DNA from: Neobacillus citreus
GTDB lineage: Bacteria > Bacillota > Bacilli > Bacillales > Cytobacillaceae
Assembly (NCBI RefSeq): GCF_018343545.2
Contig: NZ_JAGYPE020000025.1
Coordinates: forward strand, 1-64,000
Direction of reading: 5' to 3'
Length of the DNA stretch: 64,000 nt
Shown here: positions 1 through 7,783 of the stretch, one piece after another
Layout of the letters: each line of letters starts with the position of its first letter
Numbering within the stretch: the stretch's first letter is position 1
Program-made: the position numbers and the translations under genes
The notes under the pieces: model-generated
Database searches by the model: none
Told to the model about the DNA's origin: nothing
Seen by the model: only the letters and a program-made list of their open reading frames with translations

Positions 1-9
1 TGAATACAC

Positions 10-88
10 CTGTTGATTGGCGCGGAAGGCACGAAGACTCCTGCGGGAGTACGGGGCAGGGGAGACCCCGCAGGAGCTTTAGCGACGA
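10..88. repeat. Left half of a fold-back intergenic repeat split by the IS
   Basis: The 14 bases at 10-23 are the exact reverse complement of 1887-1900. Inside, CTCCTGCGGG (38-47) pairs with CCCGCAGGAG (67-76). Joined to 1846-1900 it makes a contiguous foldable element of about 134 bp. It resembles GC-rich palindromic intergenic repeats that I recall from many Bacillus genomes; that likeness is from memory. Confidence 0.7.
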
Positions 89-201
89 GTTATCATGAAC
101 GAAACTAGCTCCTATTCGTAAATACGTAGGTTAATTTGGTTAGAATGTTTACTGGAAATCCAAACCAAATCAGAGCTACATTACGAAAGGAGCTAGTTAT
201 T

Positions 202-1317
202 ATGAAGGATACCATAAAATACGTAGGTTTAGACGTATCAAAAGAAAAAATAGCTGTCGCGATTGCTGATGAAGGAAGAGATGAGCCTAGATACTGGGGC
301 ATGATTTCGAATACACCAGAAGCAGTTACGAAATTGATGAAAAAGATAGGAAGCAGCGAGAACTTACGAGTGTGTTACGAAGCAGGCCCTACTGGATATC
401 CATTGTATAGGTTACTCCTTGCGCTAAATATTCACTGTACTGTGATAGCACCATCTTTAATTCCTCAAAGACCTGGTGAACGTATTAAAACGGATCGCAG
501 AGATTCTGTTCGACTAGCTCAATTATATCGAGCCGGGGAATTAACTTCTGTTTACGTTCCTACTCCAGAGGATGAAGCTTTACGTGATCTTGTTCGATGT
601 CGAGAAGATGCAAAAGAAGACGAATTAAGAGCTAAACACCGGTTAAGTAAATTTTTACTCCGTTATGATATCCAACCACCATCAAAGGGAAAAAAATGGA
701 CAGTCAGATATTATAGATGGTTGGACACGGTAAAGTTTGAAAACTCTAAACTACAAGTGGTATTTCAAGAGTATTATCATCAAATTAAAGAGATACAACA
801 ACGAATCTTAAGACTAGAAGAAGAAATCAGAATACAAGCAACGGAAGGTGCTCATGCCCCAACCATCCAAGCTTTACAAGCATTAAGAGGAGTAGCACTG
901 ATTACAGCGACTAGCATTGCGGCAGAAATAGGTTCTTTTAAACGATTTTCCACTCCTAGACAGTTTATGGCGTATGTGGGATTAGTACCTAGTGAATATT
1001 CTAGTGGTGAAAGTAGAAGACAAGGAAAGATCACTAAAACAGGGAATCGTCATGTGAGGCGTCTACTAGTGGAATCGGCTTGGAGTTATAGATATAAACC
1101 TTCCGTCAAAGGTGAATTACAAAAGAGACAAAATGGACAATCGCCAACCATTCAAGCAATATCTTGGAAAGCACAAAACCGACTTCATAAGAAATATTTT
1201 CGATTATTATCAAGAGGCAAAGAAAGTGGTAAAGCCATTACGGCAGTGGCAAGAGAGCTAGCAGGTTTTATCTGGGCAATTACGCAGGAATTAGACGAAG
1301 TAGTACCAAAAGCTTAA
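202..1317 (+). CDS. IS110-family DEDD transposase (RNA-guided bridge recombinase family)
   Basis: This recombinase moves the element through a circular intermediate; family members are guided by an RNA made from the element's own end. The N-terminal RuvC-like DEDD domain shows GLDVSKEKIAVA (first Asp), YEAGPTGYPLYRLL (Glu) and KTDRRDSVRLAQL (Asp pair). A coiled-coil middle follows, then the C-terminal IS116/IS110/IS902 domain with LRGVALITATSIAAEIG and FMAYVGLVPSEYSSG. The serine of that last motif is the catalytic residue in this family. I chose ATG 202 because AAAGGAG (186-192) lies ten bases upstream; an in-frame ATG at 136 has no such site. The product is 371 aa, a normal full length, with no frameshift, so the element may be active. 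Confidence 0.93.
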   Translation: MKDTIKYVGLDVSKEKIAVAIADEGRDEPRYWGMISNTPEAVTKLMKKIGSSENLRVCYEAGPTGYPLYRLLLALNIHCTVIAPSLIPQRPGERIKTDRRDSVRLAQLYRAGELTSVYVPTPEDEALRDLVRCREDAKEDELRAKHRLSKFLLRYDIQPPSKGKKWTVRYYRWLDTVKFENSKLQVVFQEYYHQIKEIQQRILRLEEEIRIQATEGAHAPTIQALQALRGVALITATSIAAEIGSFKRFSTPRQFMAYVGLVPSEYSSGESRRQGKITKTGNRHVRRLLVESAWSYRYKPSVKGELQKRQNGQSPTIQAISWKAQNRLHKKYFRLLSRGKESGKAITAVARELAGFIWAITQELDEVVPKA

Positions 1318-1383
1318 ATAAGTACGTTTTCTCAAATGACGATCAGTACATTAGAAAGAAAATAGATGGATGAGAATAGGGCT

Positions 1384-1553
1384 CGAAGGCAAAGAGAAAA
1401 ATCGGGAAGGAAAACCCACGTGCCTCCTCTGTGCTATATCTATTTAGATTAACGCACGTCACGAGTTAGTGGATATGTCCTTTATACGGAAAGATAAAAT
1501 GTGAGAACCCACGAATATCAGAGCGTTAACCGCAGTAGAGATTTTTGCCTTCG
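1384..1553 (+). ncRNA. Candidate bridge RNA / seekRNA of the IS element
   Basis: Starting about 65 bases after the transposase stop, this stretch folds into a closed domain. CGAAGGCAAA (1384-1393) pairs perfectly with TTTGCCTTCG (1544-1553). Inside are a small GGG/CCC hairpin (1404-1417), a hairpin closed by ACGTGC (1418-1423) and GCACGT (1454-1459) with a 30-base loop, and a second large loop closed by GTGG/CCAC (1469-1472, 1509-1512). GCCTCCTC (1422-1429), at the stem-loop border, is the exact complement of GAGGAGGC, the target sequence spanning the insertion point. TTTAG (1443-1447) in the same loop equals part of the other target half. IS1111-type elements encode their guide RNA downstream of the transposase. 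Boundaries and function are inferred. Confidence 0.5.
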
Positions 1554-1608
1554 TGCCGTGTCCTTAACATCTATTCCAAAAAACATGAGGGAGGTACGAT
1601 TATTCCAT

Positions 1609-1704
1609 CTTTAGCTTAAAAAAGTGTCTCACCTCTTTGAATGGCAGTCAAGGAAAGCACTTGACAGCCATTCAAAGAGGTGAGAAGTGGTCAGTAAGCT
1701 AAAG
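1609..1704. repeat. Very strong hairpin in the IS right end
   Basis: A 19-bp perfect stem (1627-1645 with 1667-1685) continues inward as GTCAAG/CTTGAC around a short loop. It is enclosed by a second 10-bp stem, CTTTAGCTTA (1609-1618) with TAAGCTAAAG (1695-1704). It could terminate transcription of the guide RNA, act as a DNA structure, or be a small palindromic insertion. Smaller hairpins follow near 1750-1803. I see no reading frame here. Confidence 0.6.
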
Positions 1705-1845
1705 AAGGAGCTACTCTAGCCAGAACGGCTAACTATCTAACCAAATAAGCGAAGAAGTGAGAAATAGCTTCTCTTCTTAGAGTTGGTCAAAAATGGACCA
1801 AAACCTAGTTTAGTGTGGGAGCCCTTGACAGTTTCGTTCATATCA

Positions 1846-1900
1846 GGAGGCTCCCCGGCACGCCCGCGGAAAGCGAAGTGCCTGGAGCGCCAATCAACAG
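1846..1900. repeat. Right half of the split fold-back repeat
   Basis: This continues the element of 10-88 beyond the insertion. It contains GTGCC (complement of GGCAC at 28-32) and ends in GCGCCAATCAACAG, the exact reverse complement of 10-23. Confidence 0.7.
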
Positions 1901-1970
1901 ACTTGTTGAAAAGACTGATATTAATAATATAATATCAAATTAACGCGGTTAATCATTAAAGAATATGAGT

Positions 1971-2004
1971 AAAATAAAAGGCTGTCGATAGTTTCTTGAC
2001 AGCC
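1971..2004 (-). terminator. Terminator of the 2031-2861 gene
   Basis: On the minus strand, GGCTGTC and GACAGCC (1980-2004) form a 7-bp stem followed by TTTTATTTT. A second GGGACC/GGTCCC hairpin lies at 2007-2024 against the end of the gene. Confidence 0.7.
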
Positions 2005-2030
2005 TGGGGGACCAAGAAAGGTCCCTGTTT

Positions 2031-2861
2031 TTATTGTTTCGTTATTTTTGAAGGATTATTAATTTTATATAACACGGGCACTTCGACAGTGAACTCCTCC
2101 GCCGCGTCCTTCCCTTTTGCAAGTTTTTTTGCGGCCACCTTCCCATCGAATTCGAGCATATCCCCAGGGGCAAGCTCAAACTTTTTCAATGTTTTGCTGT
2201 GGCTGCACCAGGCAAGCCCTAGATCGAGAGGATTTTCCTGGACGATTCGGACATTTTCAAGGACAACGACTTCATCGTTTTCCTCGTTAAACGCGTTGTA
2301 GGTCAGGGCGAATTGCTTCACAGTGGCTGTAAAATGCACTTTATCTGCAGGCAGCTCTATTTTAGGCGCCTTTTCCTTTTTAGGTTTAGCCTCCTTCACT
2401 TTTGCCGGTTTGGCCGGCTCGGCTTGGGAGTTGATTCCCTTTCTTTCTGCTTTACTTTCCAGGTCGATTTTTGCAGATTCCTCCTGACTAACTGCGGTAT
2501 CTACTTCCTCTACCTTCACATCCCGATCCTCCAGCGTAAGCATACTTTCCTTCCCGAAACTTGCCTGCTGCATTTCCTTTAAATAAGCCGGGTGAATACA
2601 GCTAAGGTTTCCATCTGAAAATTCTATTACAAGGGTGTAGTTTTGATTTCCGTACATTTCATAGCCTTTTATGCTTACCAGGCATTGAAATCCTCTGTCC
2701 TTATACCAAAATTCTTTTTTTGCTGCTGACAACCCCCATTCCTTCAACTTCCCTTTAAAATCCTCTTCGCTTTGAAAGCTCTCATATTCTCCCATTGGCG
2801 GTATGTATTGGGTTAACTTCTTTTTCGTCAATTGAGACTGCTGTGCTGCCAAATATTGCAC
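2031..2861 (-). CDS. Hypothetical protein with Lys/Ala/Glu/Pro-rich linker
   Basis: I do not recognise a family. The 276-aa product appears to be two folded parts joined by a charged low-complexity linker. Residues about 1-115 are mixed alpha/beta with several Trp, Tyr and Phe. Residues about 120-185 are rich in K, E, A and P, with several PAKPAK-like and KPKKEKAPK-like stretches. Residues about 190-276 look beta-rich and end in VPVLYKINNPSK. There is no signal peptide or membrane segment, so it is probably cytoplasmic. The assigned start is GTG at 2861, with GGAAGG only two bases upstream, so the true start is uncertain. The gene stands alone between the IS and an oppositely directed MFS gene. 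Confidence 0.65.
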   Translation of the reverse strand: MQYLAAQQSQLTKKKLTQYIPPMGEYESFQSEEDFKGKLKEWGLSAAKKEFWYKDRGFQCLVSIKGYEMYGNQNYTLVIEFSDGNLSCIHPAYLKEMQQASFGKESMLTLEDRDVKVEEVDTAVSQEESAKIDLESKAERKGINSQAEPAKPAKVKEAKPKKEKAPKIELPADKVHFTATVKQFALTYNAFNEENDEVVVLENVRIVQENPLDLGLAWCSHSKTLKKFELAPGDMLEFDGKVAAKKLAKGKDAAEEFTVEVPVLYKINNPSKITKQ

Positions 2862-3024
2862 ATCCTTCCATTATTAATTTGTATTTTATTATAGCATGTT
2901 CTTCTTGACTGGCCTAAAAACAGCTACAGTGATGATGGGTTTATTTTTTGAAAAATACTTAGTGCAACGAAGATTTTTGGATGTATAATAGCTTTGTATA
3001 TTTAAAGATGAACGGTGGAGACAG

Positions 3025-4239
3025 ATGCGTACTTATAATGAAAAAATCAGCATATATCATGGAATGGTGTCGACAGTTGCGACAAACTTGGCAAGCAATT
3101 ATTTTCCTATCTTTGCTATTTCCATCCTCGGGGCGAGCAATTATCAGGTCGGATTAATCAGTTCTCTGCCGCCGCTTGTCGCCCTCATTATGACCATTCC
3201 TGCTGCTGTTATCTTAAATCGGTTGGAAGAGCAAAAGAAAACCGTTGCCTTGTCCGTTCTCTGGGCAAGGGTATTGTTTTTATTGCTCATTGGTGTGGTT
3301 TATTTGCAGTCATCCATGCAGGCATGGACATTTTTATTGATTATTGCCTTAATGAATGTTCCCGGTACCATTTCAAACGTAGGCTGGCAGACATTAATCA
3401 GCGGGATGATTTCCGAAGAACGAAGAGGTACATTTTTCAGCGACCGTAACCGGCTTTTAACGTTGGTAGGAATGGTAACAACACTGATTATCGGGATTGT
3501 CATGAAGAAAGAAACAGATAACGCGGCTGCATACCAGACCTTATTTTTTATGGCCTTTACCTTTGGTGTACTGGAAGTTGTTTTCTTAATGAAGCATAAG
3601 GAAACGATAAAGTCAAAACAGGTGAAGGAACCGAAGAATTCTTCGATGGATTGGTCAATTTTTAAGGACCGGGGCTATAAATGGTTTCTGATCGCTGCCC
3701 TTTGTTTTAATTTCACTTGGCAAATGGCTTGGGGTCTATTCAATATTTATAACGTAAAATATGCTCATGCCACGATTCTGTGGATTAGTATTTTCTCTGT
3801 TGCGAATCAGCTAGTACAAATATTTTCCTATCCGCTCTGGAAAAAATGGGCGGATCAAAAATCCAATACATTAATGCTCGTGTGGGTGGCAGCTGGAATG
3901 GCTACTGCGCCTTTCTTAAATGCTCTATCTACGAACCTTTATTATTTAACGTTTGTCAGCATGACTTCGGGATTCTTTGTATCAGGGACCGTGCTGCTGT
4001 TGTTTAACCTATTGCTTGAGCAATCACCGAAGGAAAAGAGAACCTATTGCATTACAACCTACAACGTTCTCCTCTCCTTCGTCGCCTTCATCGCACCGCA
4101 AATCGGCATCTGCCTGCTCGAAATCGGCGGAATCATCACCGCCCTCAACATCAGCACCGTATTTAGATTCATGAGCGCCCTCGTCTTTCTGCTCATGTAC
4201 ATGAAATCCTTGAAAGTGTCAATGAAGGTATCTCAATGA
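3025..4239 (+). CDS. MFS-type transporter
   Basis: A 404-aa integral membrane protein with about 12 hydrophobic segments and a short charged loop between the halves (around KHKETIKSKQVKEPKNSS), the usual major facilitator topology. The first segments contain SNYFPIFAISILGASNYQVGLISSLPPL and an EEQKK cytoplasmic loop between helices 2 and 3. Substrate cannot be predicted. The start follows GGTGGAG (3015-3021). It is monocistronic, with a strong terminator at 4324. The neighbours give no clue to the substrate. Confidence 0.85.
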   Translation: MRTYNEKISIYHGMVSTVATNLASNYFPIFAISILGASNYQVGLISSLPPLVALIMTIPAAVILNRLEEQKKTVALSVLWARVLFLLLIGVVYLQSSMQAWTFLLIIALMNVPGTISNVGWQTLISGMISEERRGTFFSDRNRLLTLVGMVTTLIIGIVMKKETDNAAAYQTLFFMAFTFGVLEVVFLMKHKETIKSKQVKEPKNSSMDWSIFKDRGYKWFLIAALCFNFTWQMAWGLFNIYNVKYAHATILWISIFSVANQLVQIFSYPLWKKWADQKSNTLMLVWVAAGMATAPFLNALSTNLYYLTFVSMTSGFFVSGTVLLLFNLLLEQSPKEKRTYCITTYNVLLSFVAFIAPQIGICLLEIGGIITALNISTVFRFMSALVFLLMYMKSLKVSMKVSQ

Positions 4240-4254
4240 AGGTTTTAATCCGTA

Positions 4255-4275
4255 CGAAGGTGTCAGGCACCTCTT
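4255..4275. repeat. Dispersed GGTGTCAGGCACC repeat, copy A
   Basis: GGTGTCAGGCACC (4259-4271) lies 19 bases after the MFS stop and is followed by GACAATGTCCCCC. It belongs to the family of gene-end repeats also seen at 5193, 13600, 18222, 24748 and 34843. Confidence 0.6.
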
Positions 4276-4323
4276 GATGACAATGTCCCCCTGAGACGGA
4301 CGCATAATATAGAAATTGCTCTT

Positions 4324-4358
4324 AAAAAGTTGGGGTTTTTATCCCAACTTTTTGTTTT
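4324..4358 (+). terminator. Terminator after the MFS gene
   Basis: AAAAAGTTGGG (4324-4334) pairs with CCCAACTTTTT (4343-4353), followed by GTTTTTC. It can work in either direction. Confidence 0.85.
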
Positions 4359-4453
4359 TCAAACTAGGCAGTGAAGAATTTATTTTAAGTGTCACAACTA
4401 AGGATTATTCATAATGTAAAGGTAGGCTGATATCTGATTTCGGGGGGGAAAAT

Positions 4454-5191
4454 ATGATTCGTATCAATAATCAGGTTGTTAAGGCAGAGGAGCTTTATAA
4501 ACAAATCACCAACCAAGAGCAGCGTAAAATAATAAAACAAATGACTGCTTATGAAGAGGTTTATTCGTATCAAACCGTGGAGCAGCTTAAATTCGAACTG
4601 ACTTTTCGGTCCAATACGATGAGAGCTGCCCGTGAACTGAACAAGAGCGGCGCAATATTTACAACCTTTACCTATGCAATCTGCAATAAAAAATATTGGG
4701 ACCGGCTCGGCAACGGAGGGTTCCTACTGAAGCCAGGAGCAAGTCCTTCGACTGCTATTCTAGACATCTTAAAAAACGGAAAGCTGTATGCTTTTGAGTG
4801 TTCCACTGCTATAGCCATTGTTTTATATATTGCTACCCTTTATTCAATTGGCAGAACGCGGTTTGATTTGCTGTTTGAACGCCTATATTTAATGGACTGG
4901 CAATTTGATGAGGATTTGCCAATCTACCAAAAATTCGGTGATGATTATTTACCAGGAGATGCTCTTCATTTCAACAATCCAGATTTCAGTCCAAAGGAAC
5001 CTCATTGGAGAGCGGAAAATGTCATCTATTTTGGCGGCGATCAATACTATGGCCACGGAATCGGTATCCGAAACGCCAAAGTCATTATAGACTTCCTAAA
5101 CAAAAAACGAAAACCCAGCCCCAACCACTCAGCCTACCTGATGAACATGATCTCTCGCCCAAATTATTCATATTTTCTAACATATCAGTAA
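4454..5191 (+). CDS. tgl: Protein-glutamine gamma-glutamyltransferase (spore coat transglutaminase)
   Basis: Tgl forms epsilon-(gamma-glutamyl)lysine crosslinks between spore coat proteins such as GerQ late in sporulation. The 245-aa length equals that of B. subtilis Tgl. The catalytic core YAFECSTA places Glu115 and Cys116 at the positions known in B. subtilis, and WRAEN supplies the second conserved Glu (188). Other family blocks are SGAIFTTF, DWQFDEDLPIY, GDALHFNNPDF and GGDQYYGHGIGI. GGGGGGG immediately precedes the ATG as ribosome site. It is a single-gene unit. The stop codon is abutted by a palindromic dispersed repeat that may serve as terminator. It shows the organism forms spores. 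Confidence 0.95.
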   Translation: MIRINNQVVKAEELYKQITNQEQRKIIKQMTAYEEVYSYQTVEQLKFELTFRSNTMRAARELNKSGAIFTTFTYAICNKKYWDRLGNGGFLLKPGASPSTAILDILKNGKLYAFECSTAIAIVLYIATLYSIGRTRFDLLFERLYLMDWQFDEDLPIYQKFGDDYLPGDALHFNNPDFSPKEPHWRAENVIYFGGDQYYGHGIGIRNAKVIIDFLNKKRKPSPNHSAYLMNMISRPNYSYFLTYQ

Positions 5192-5192
5192 T

Positions 5193-5240
5193 GGTTTCAG
5201 GCACCGCGCGTGGACATTTGTCCACTTACGGTGCCTGACC
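5193..5240. repeat. Dispersed palindromic repeat, copy B (possible bidirectional terminator)
   Basis: TCAGGCACCG and CGGTGCCTGA form the outer arms, and TGGACATTTGTCCA (5211-5224) is a palindrome in the loop. The copy starts one base after the tgl stop and lies between convergent tgl and thiY. Confidence 0.7.
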
Positions 5241-5262
5241 ATGACATCAAGATTATTATTTA

Positions 5263-6258
5263 TTAAAAGTTAATATAGGCATCTTCTGGTTTGATATCTT
5301 TATTGATGATTTTGGTATCCTTTAGCCATTTAGCAGCATGTTCCCAGACTACAGAATCCTGGTAGCCGAACGGCTTATCTCCTGCATCCATCAACGGCAG
5401 CAGAATTTCGAGGCTCTTCGTCTCGATGTCCTTTTCCAGTGGCGATGATTTGTCTTCATGCTTTAATAGAATGGACAGCCCCTCTTCCGGATGGTCCGCA
5501 ACATATTTTTGTCCATCTCTTATGGCAGCCATAAACTTCTTAAATACTTCAGGTTTTTCCTTTAACCCTTTTTCACTTCCTACCAGCACCAATTCATAAT
5601 AGTCTGGTACACCATAATCTGCTGGATTTAACGTACGCATTGGGTGTCCCTCTTTATCAAGCAATAATTTCTCATGATTGATATAGCCGCCAATCAAGGC
5701 ATCGGTTTTTTTCGTAGCCATCGCCGGAATCAAGTCCCAGCCGACATCGACCATTTTTATCTTTCCAGCATCTCCGCCATCTGCCTTTACCATCGTTTGA
5801 ATTATCGCCTCATCTAAGGGAATCGATGGATAGCCGATGGTCCGTCCAGCCAAATCCTTCGGTGATTGAATCGGGCTATCGGCTGCAACCATTAATTGGT
5901 TAAGCGGATGTCTAACGAGAGCAGCGAATGACCGGACAGGAATATCCTCTCCACGTGCTACTAATACCTGCGGCTGGTAACTGATCGCCATGTCAAATTT
6001 ACCAGCGGCCACAAGTTTTAAAGGATCGTTCGTGTCTGCAGGCATTTGAATGTCGACATCCAGTCCTTGTTTTTTGAAATAGCCCTTTTCCTGTGCTGCA
6101 AAAAGAAACGAGTGAACGGCATTCGGATACCAGTCAAGCATCAAGCTGACTTTCTGGAGGCCCTCCTCTTTAGCGGGGGACTTATCGGCCCCTGCCTTCC
6201 CGCATGCGCTAACCAACAGAAGCAGCAAACTCACCATAACCAATAAACTTTTTTTCAC
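5263..6258 (-). CDS. thiY: ABC transporter lipoprotein binding thiamine-precursor pyrimidine
   Basis: Extracellular lipoprotein that captures N-formyl-4-amino-5-aminomethyl-2-methylpyrimidine, a thiamine breakdown product, for import through ThiX/ThiZ. The first 19 residues are a lipoprotein signal ending LLVSACGK, with the lipidated Cys at 19. The NMT1/THI5-like fold follows, with the family start LMLDWYPNAVHSFLFAAQEKG and then PADTNDPLKLVAAGKFDMAISY. It is 331 aa, a usual size. It is the last gene of the ylmB-tenA-thiZ-thiX-thiY operon, 23 bases after thiX, under TPP riboswitch control. The family alone could bind other ligands; the operon fixes the assignment. Confidence 0.88.
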   Translation of the reverse strand: MKKSLLVMVSLLLLLVSACGKAGADKSPAKEEGLQKVSLMLDWYPNAVHSFLFAAQEKGYFKKQGLDVDIQMPADTNDPLKLVAAGKFDMAISYQPQVLVARGEDIPVRSFAALVRHPLNQLMVAADSPIQSPKDLAGRTIGYPSIPLDEAIIQTMVKADGGDAGKIKMVDVGWDLIPAMATKKTDALIGGYINHEKLLLDKEGHPMRTLNPADYGVPDYYELVLVGSEKGLKEKPEVFKKFMAAIRDGQKYVADHPEEGLSILLKHEDKSSPLEKDIETKSLEILLPLMDAGDKPFGYQDSVVWEHAAKWLKDTKIINKDIKPEDAYINF

Positions 6259-6281
6259 AATAATAACTTCCTTTCAGCAAA

Positions 6282-7049
6282 TTAACGAATCTTATTTTTT
6301 ATTAACTTTTTTTCTAGTAAGCTTATAAACAAAAACAATACAATTCCCATTAAAGAAAGCAGAAAAATAGCTGCAAAGACCGAATCTGACTGGAGATTTG
6401 AAGACATCCTCCGGCTAAAATAGCCCAGCCCTTCACTTGCCCCCAGCCACTCTCCGATAGTGGCGCCGACGACACAATAAACCACCGCCATCTTCAAACC
6501 GGACATGATGGATGGCAAGGCCATCGGAACCTGCACCTTTTTAAAAATTGTCCAGCGTCCGGCCCCCATTGTTAACAGTAATTCACGATATTCGCTTCCG
6601 CCCGCCTTCAACCCGTCATAAGTACTCACAACGATTGGGAAAAAGGCTACCAATATTGTCACAGCAACCTTGCTCCATATCGTGTAGCCGAACCACATGA
6701 TAAAAATCGGCGAAATGGCAATCATCGGGATCGTTTGCGAGATGATTAGAAAAGGATAAAGCACTTTTTCTAATATCTTAGAAAAATGCATACTAACGCC
6801 TAATAGCAGCCCTCCTATAAGCGAAATTCCAAAGCCAATCAAAACCTCTAAGAATGTCGCTGGTAAATGCTCGCCCAAAAGAATCTCACGATTATTCACA
6901 AGTGACTCGCCGATTGCCGTAGGTGCAGGCAATATAAATGACGGCACCATTCCAGCTTCAACTACCCACTGCCAAATATTGATTAAACAAATGGCCGTCA
7001 GCAAAAACAAACCGTATTCTCCGGCCCATCTTTTCCATTTACTCCTCAT
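6282..7049 (-). CDS. thiX: ABC transporter permease for pyrimidine precursor
   Basis: Membrane subunit of the ThiXYZ importer. The 255-aa protein has about six hydrophobic helices, the first at residues 10-28. The cytoplasmic EAA loop that touches the ATPase reads YRELLLTMGAGRWTIFKKVQVPMALP. It ends in a basic tail (EKKLIKNKIR). The start overlaps the end of thiZ by 11 bases, indicating translational coupling. The family includes SsuC/TauC-type permeases, so the specificity rests on the TPP riboswitch operon and ThiY. Confidence 0.88.
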   Translation of the reverse strand: MRSKWKRWAGEYGLFLLTAICLINIWQWVVEAGMVPSFILPAPTAIGESLVNNREILLGEHLPATFLEVLIGFGISLIGGLLLGVSMHFSKILEKVLYPFLIISQTIPMIAISPIFIMWFGYTIWSKVAVTILVAFFPIVVSTYDGLKAGGSEYRELLLTMGAGRWTIFKKVQVPMALPSIMSGLKMAVVYCVVGATIGEWLGASEGLGYFSRRMSSNLQSDSVFAAIFLLSLMGIVLFLFISLLEKKLIKNKIR

Positions 7050-7776
7050 GTTGTATCAGCCGCTCCAATTCTTTACGCATCGAAATAAACTCTGGTTGAT
7101 AAATAGATTCTGAATTTCGTGGTCTTGGCAGGTTGACCTTGTATTCCAAGACTCCTCTATTTTGAAGGAGAAGAATTCTATCGCTTAATAAAATTGCCTC
7201 CTCGAGATCATGTGTGATGAACAGGACGGTCTTTTTAAGCTCACCCCATAGCCCCAATAACCAGCTATGCATGGTTCGTTTCGTTAACGAATCCAGCGCC
7301 CCAAACGGTTCATCCAACAATAAAAGTTCCCTGCCTGTCATAATGGTCCGTAAAAAGGCGACACGCTGTTTCATTCCCCCTGATAATTCATCTGGATAAG
7401 CATTCTCATATTCCTTAAGGCCAAAACGGGATAACCAAGCACGGATTTCGTGTGCCTTTTCCCGCTTGTCCTCTTTCGCGATTTCTGAGGGCAACAGCAC
7501 GTTTTCCATTACCGTCCGCCAAGGCAGCAGTAAATCTTTTTGCGGCATATAGCCAACTTTTCCTAGTCTGCCTGAGGATAGATTCCCAGCAATTTGTATT
7601 TTTCCCTGGCCCGGTTTAAGCAGTCCGGTAATTAATTTAAAAAGTGTACTTTTCCCTGACCCGCTTGGGCCAATAAGGGAAACAAACTCCCCCGCCTTTA
7701 AATCGAGCGAAAGCTGTTGAAAAATCGGCTGCATATCCCTATCAAACGTATATGTTAAATCTTCGATGTGTAACAT
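7039..7776 (-). CDS. thiZ: ABC transporter ATPase for pyrimidine precursor
   Basis: Cytoplasmic ATPase of ThiXYZ. Visible motifs are Walker A GPSGSGKST, Q-loop YMPQKDLLLPW, signature LSGGMKQR, Walker B LLLLDEPFGALD and switch ITHDLEEA. I chose ATG 7776 (MLHIEDLTYTF), where family similarity begins. The reading frame extends upstream to 7836 and there is an ATG at 7809 inside tenA, but neither has a ribosome site. ATG 7776 lies 7 bases after the tenA stop; it also lacks a well-placed site, so coupling to tenA translation is likely. The length of 245 aa is normal. The start is the least certain part. Confidence 0.88.
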   Translation of the reverse strand: MLHIEDLTYTFDRDMQPIFQQLSLDLKAGEFVSLIGPSGSGKSTLFKLITGLLKPGQGKIQIAGNLSSGRLGKVGYMPQKDLLLPWRTVMENVLLPSEIAKEDKREKAHEIRAWLSRFGLKEYENAYPDELSGGMKQRVAFLRTIMTGRELLLLDEPFGALDSLTKRTMHSWLLGLWGELKKTVLFITHDLEEAILLSDRILLLQNRGVLEYKVNLPRPRNSESIYQPEFISMRKELERLIQHEE

Positions 7777-7783
7777 ATTTGAA

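Larger units (their letters stand above)
89..1845 (+). mobile_element. IS110-superfamily insertion sequence, IS1111-like layout
   Basis: The element carries one DEDD transposase, about 113 bp of left non-coding DNA and about 528 bp of right non-coding DNA. The subterminal inverted repeats ATGAACGAAAC (95-105) and GTTTCGTTCAT (1831-1841) lie a few bases inside the ends, as in the IS1111 group. Removing 89-1845 rejoins AGCGACGA to GGAGGCTC and restores a continuous fold-back repeat. An AG dinucleotide (CT on the other strand) occurs at both junctions (88-89 and 1845-1846), consistent with a recombination core rather than a long target duplication. The ends are uncertain by one or two bases. Confidence 0.85.
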
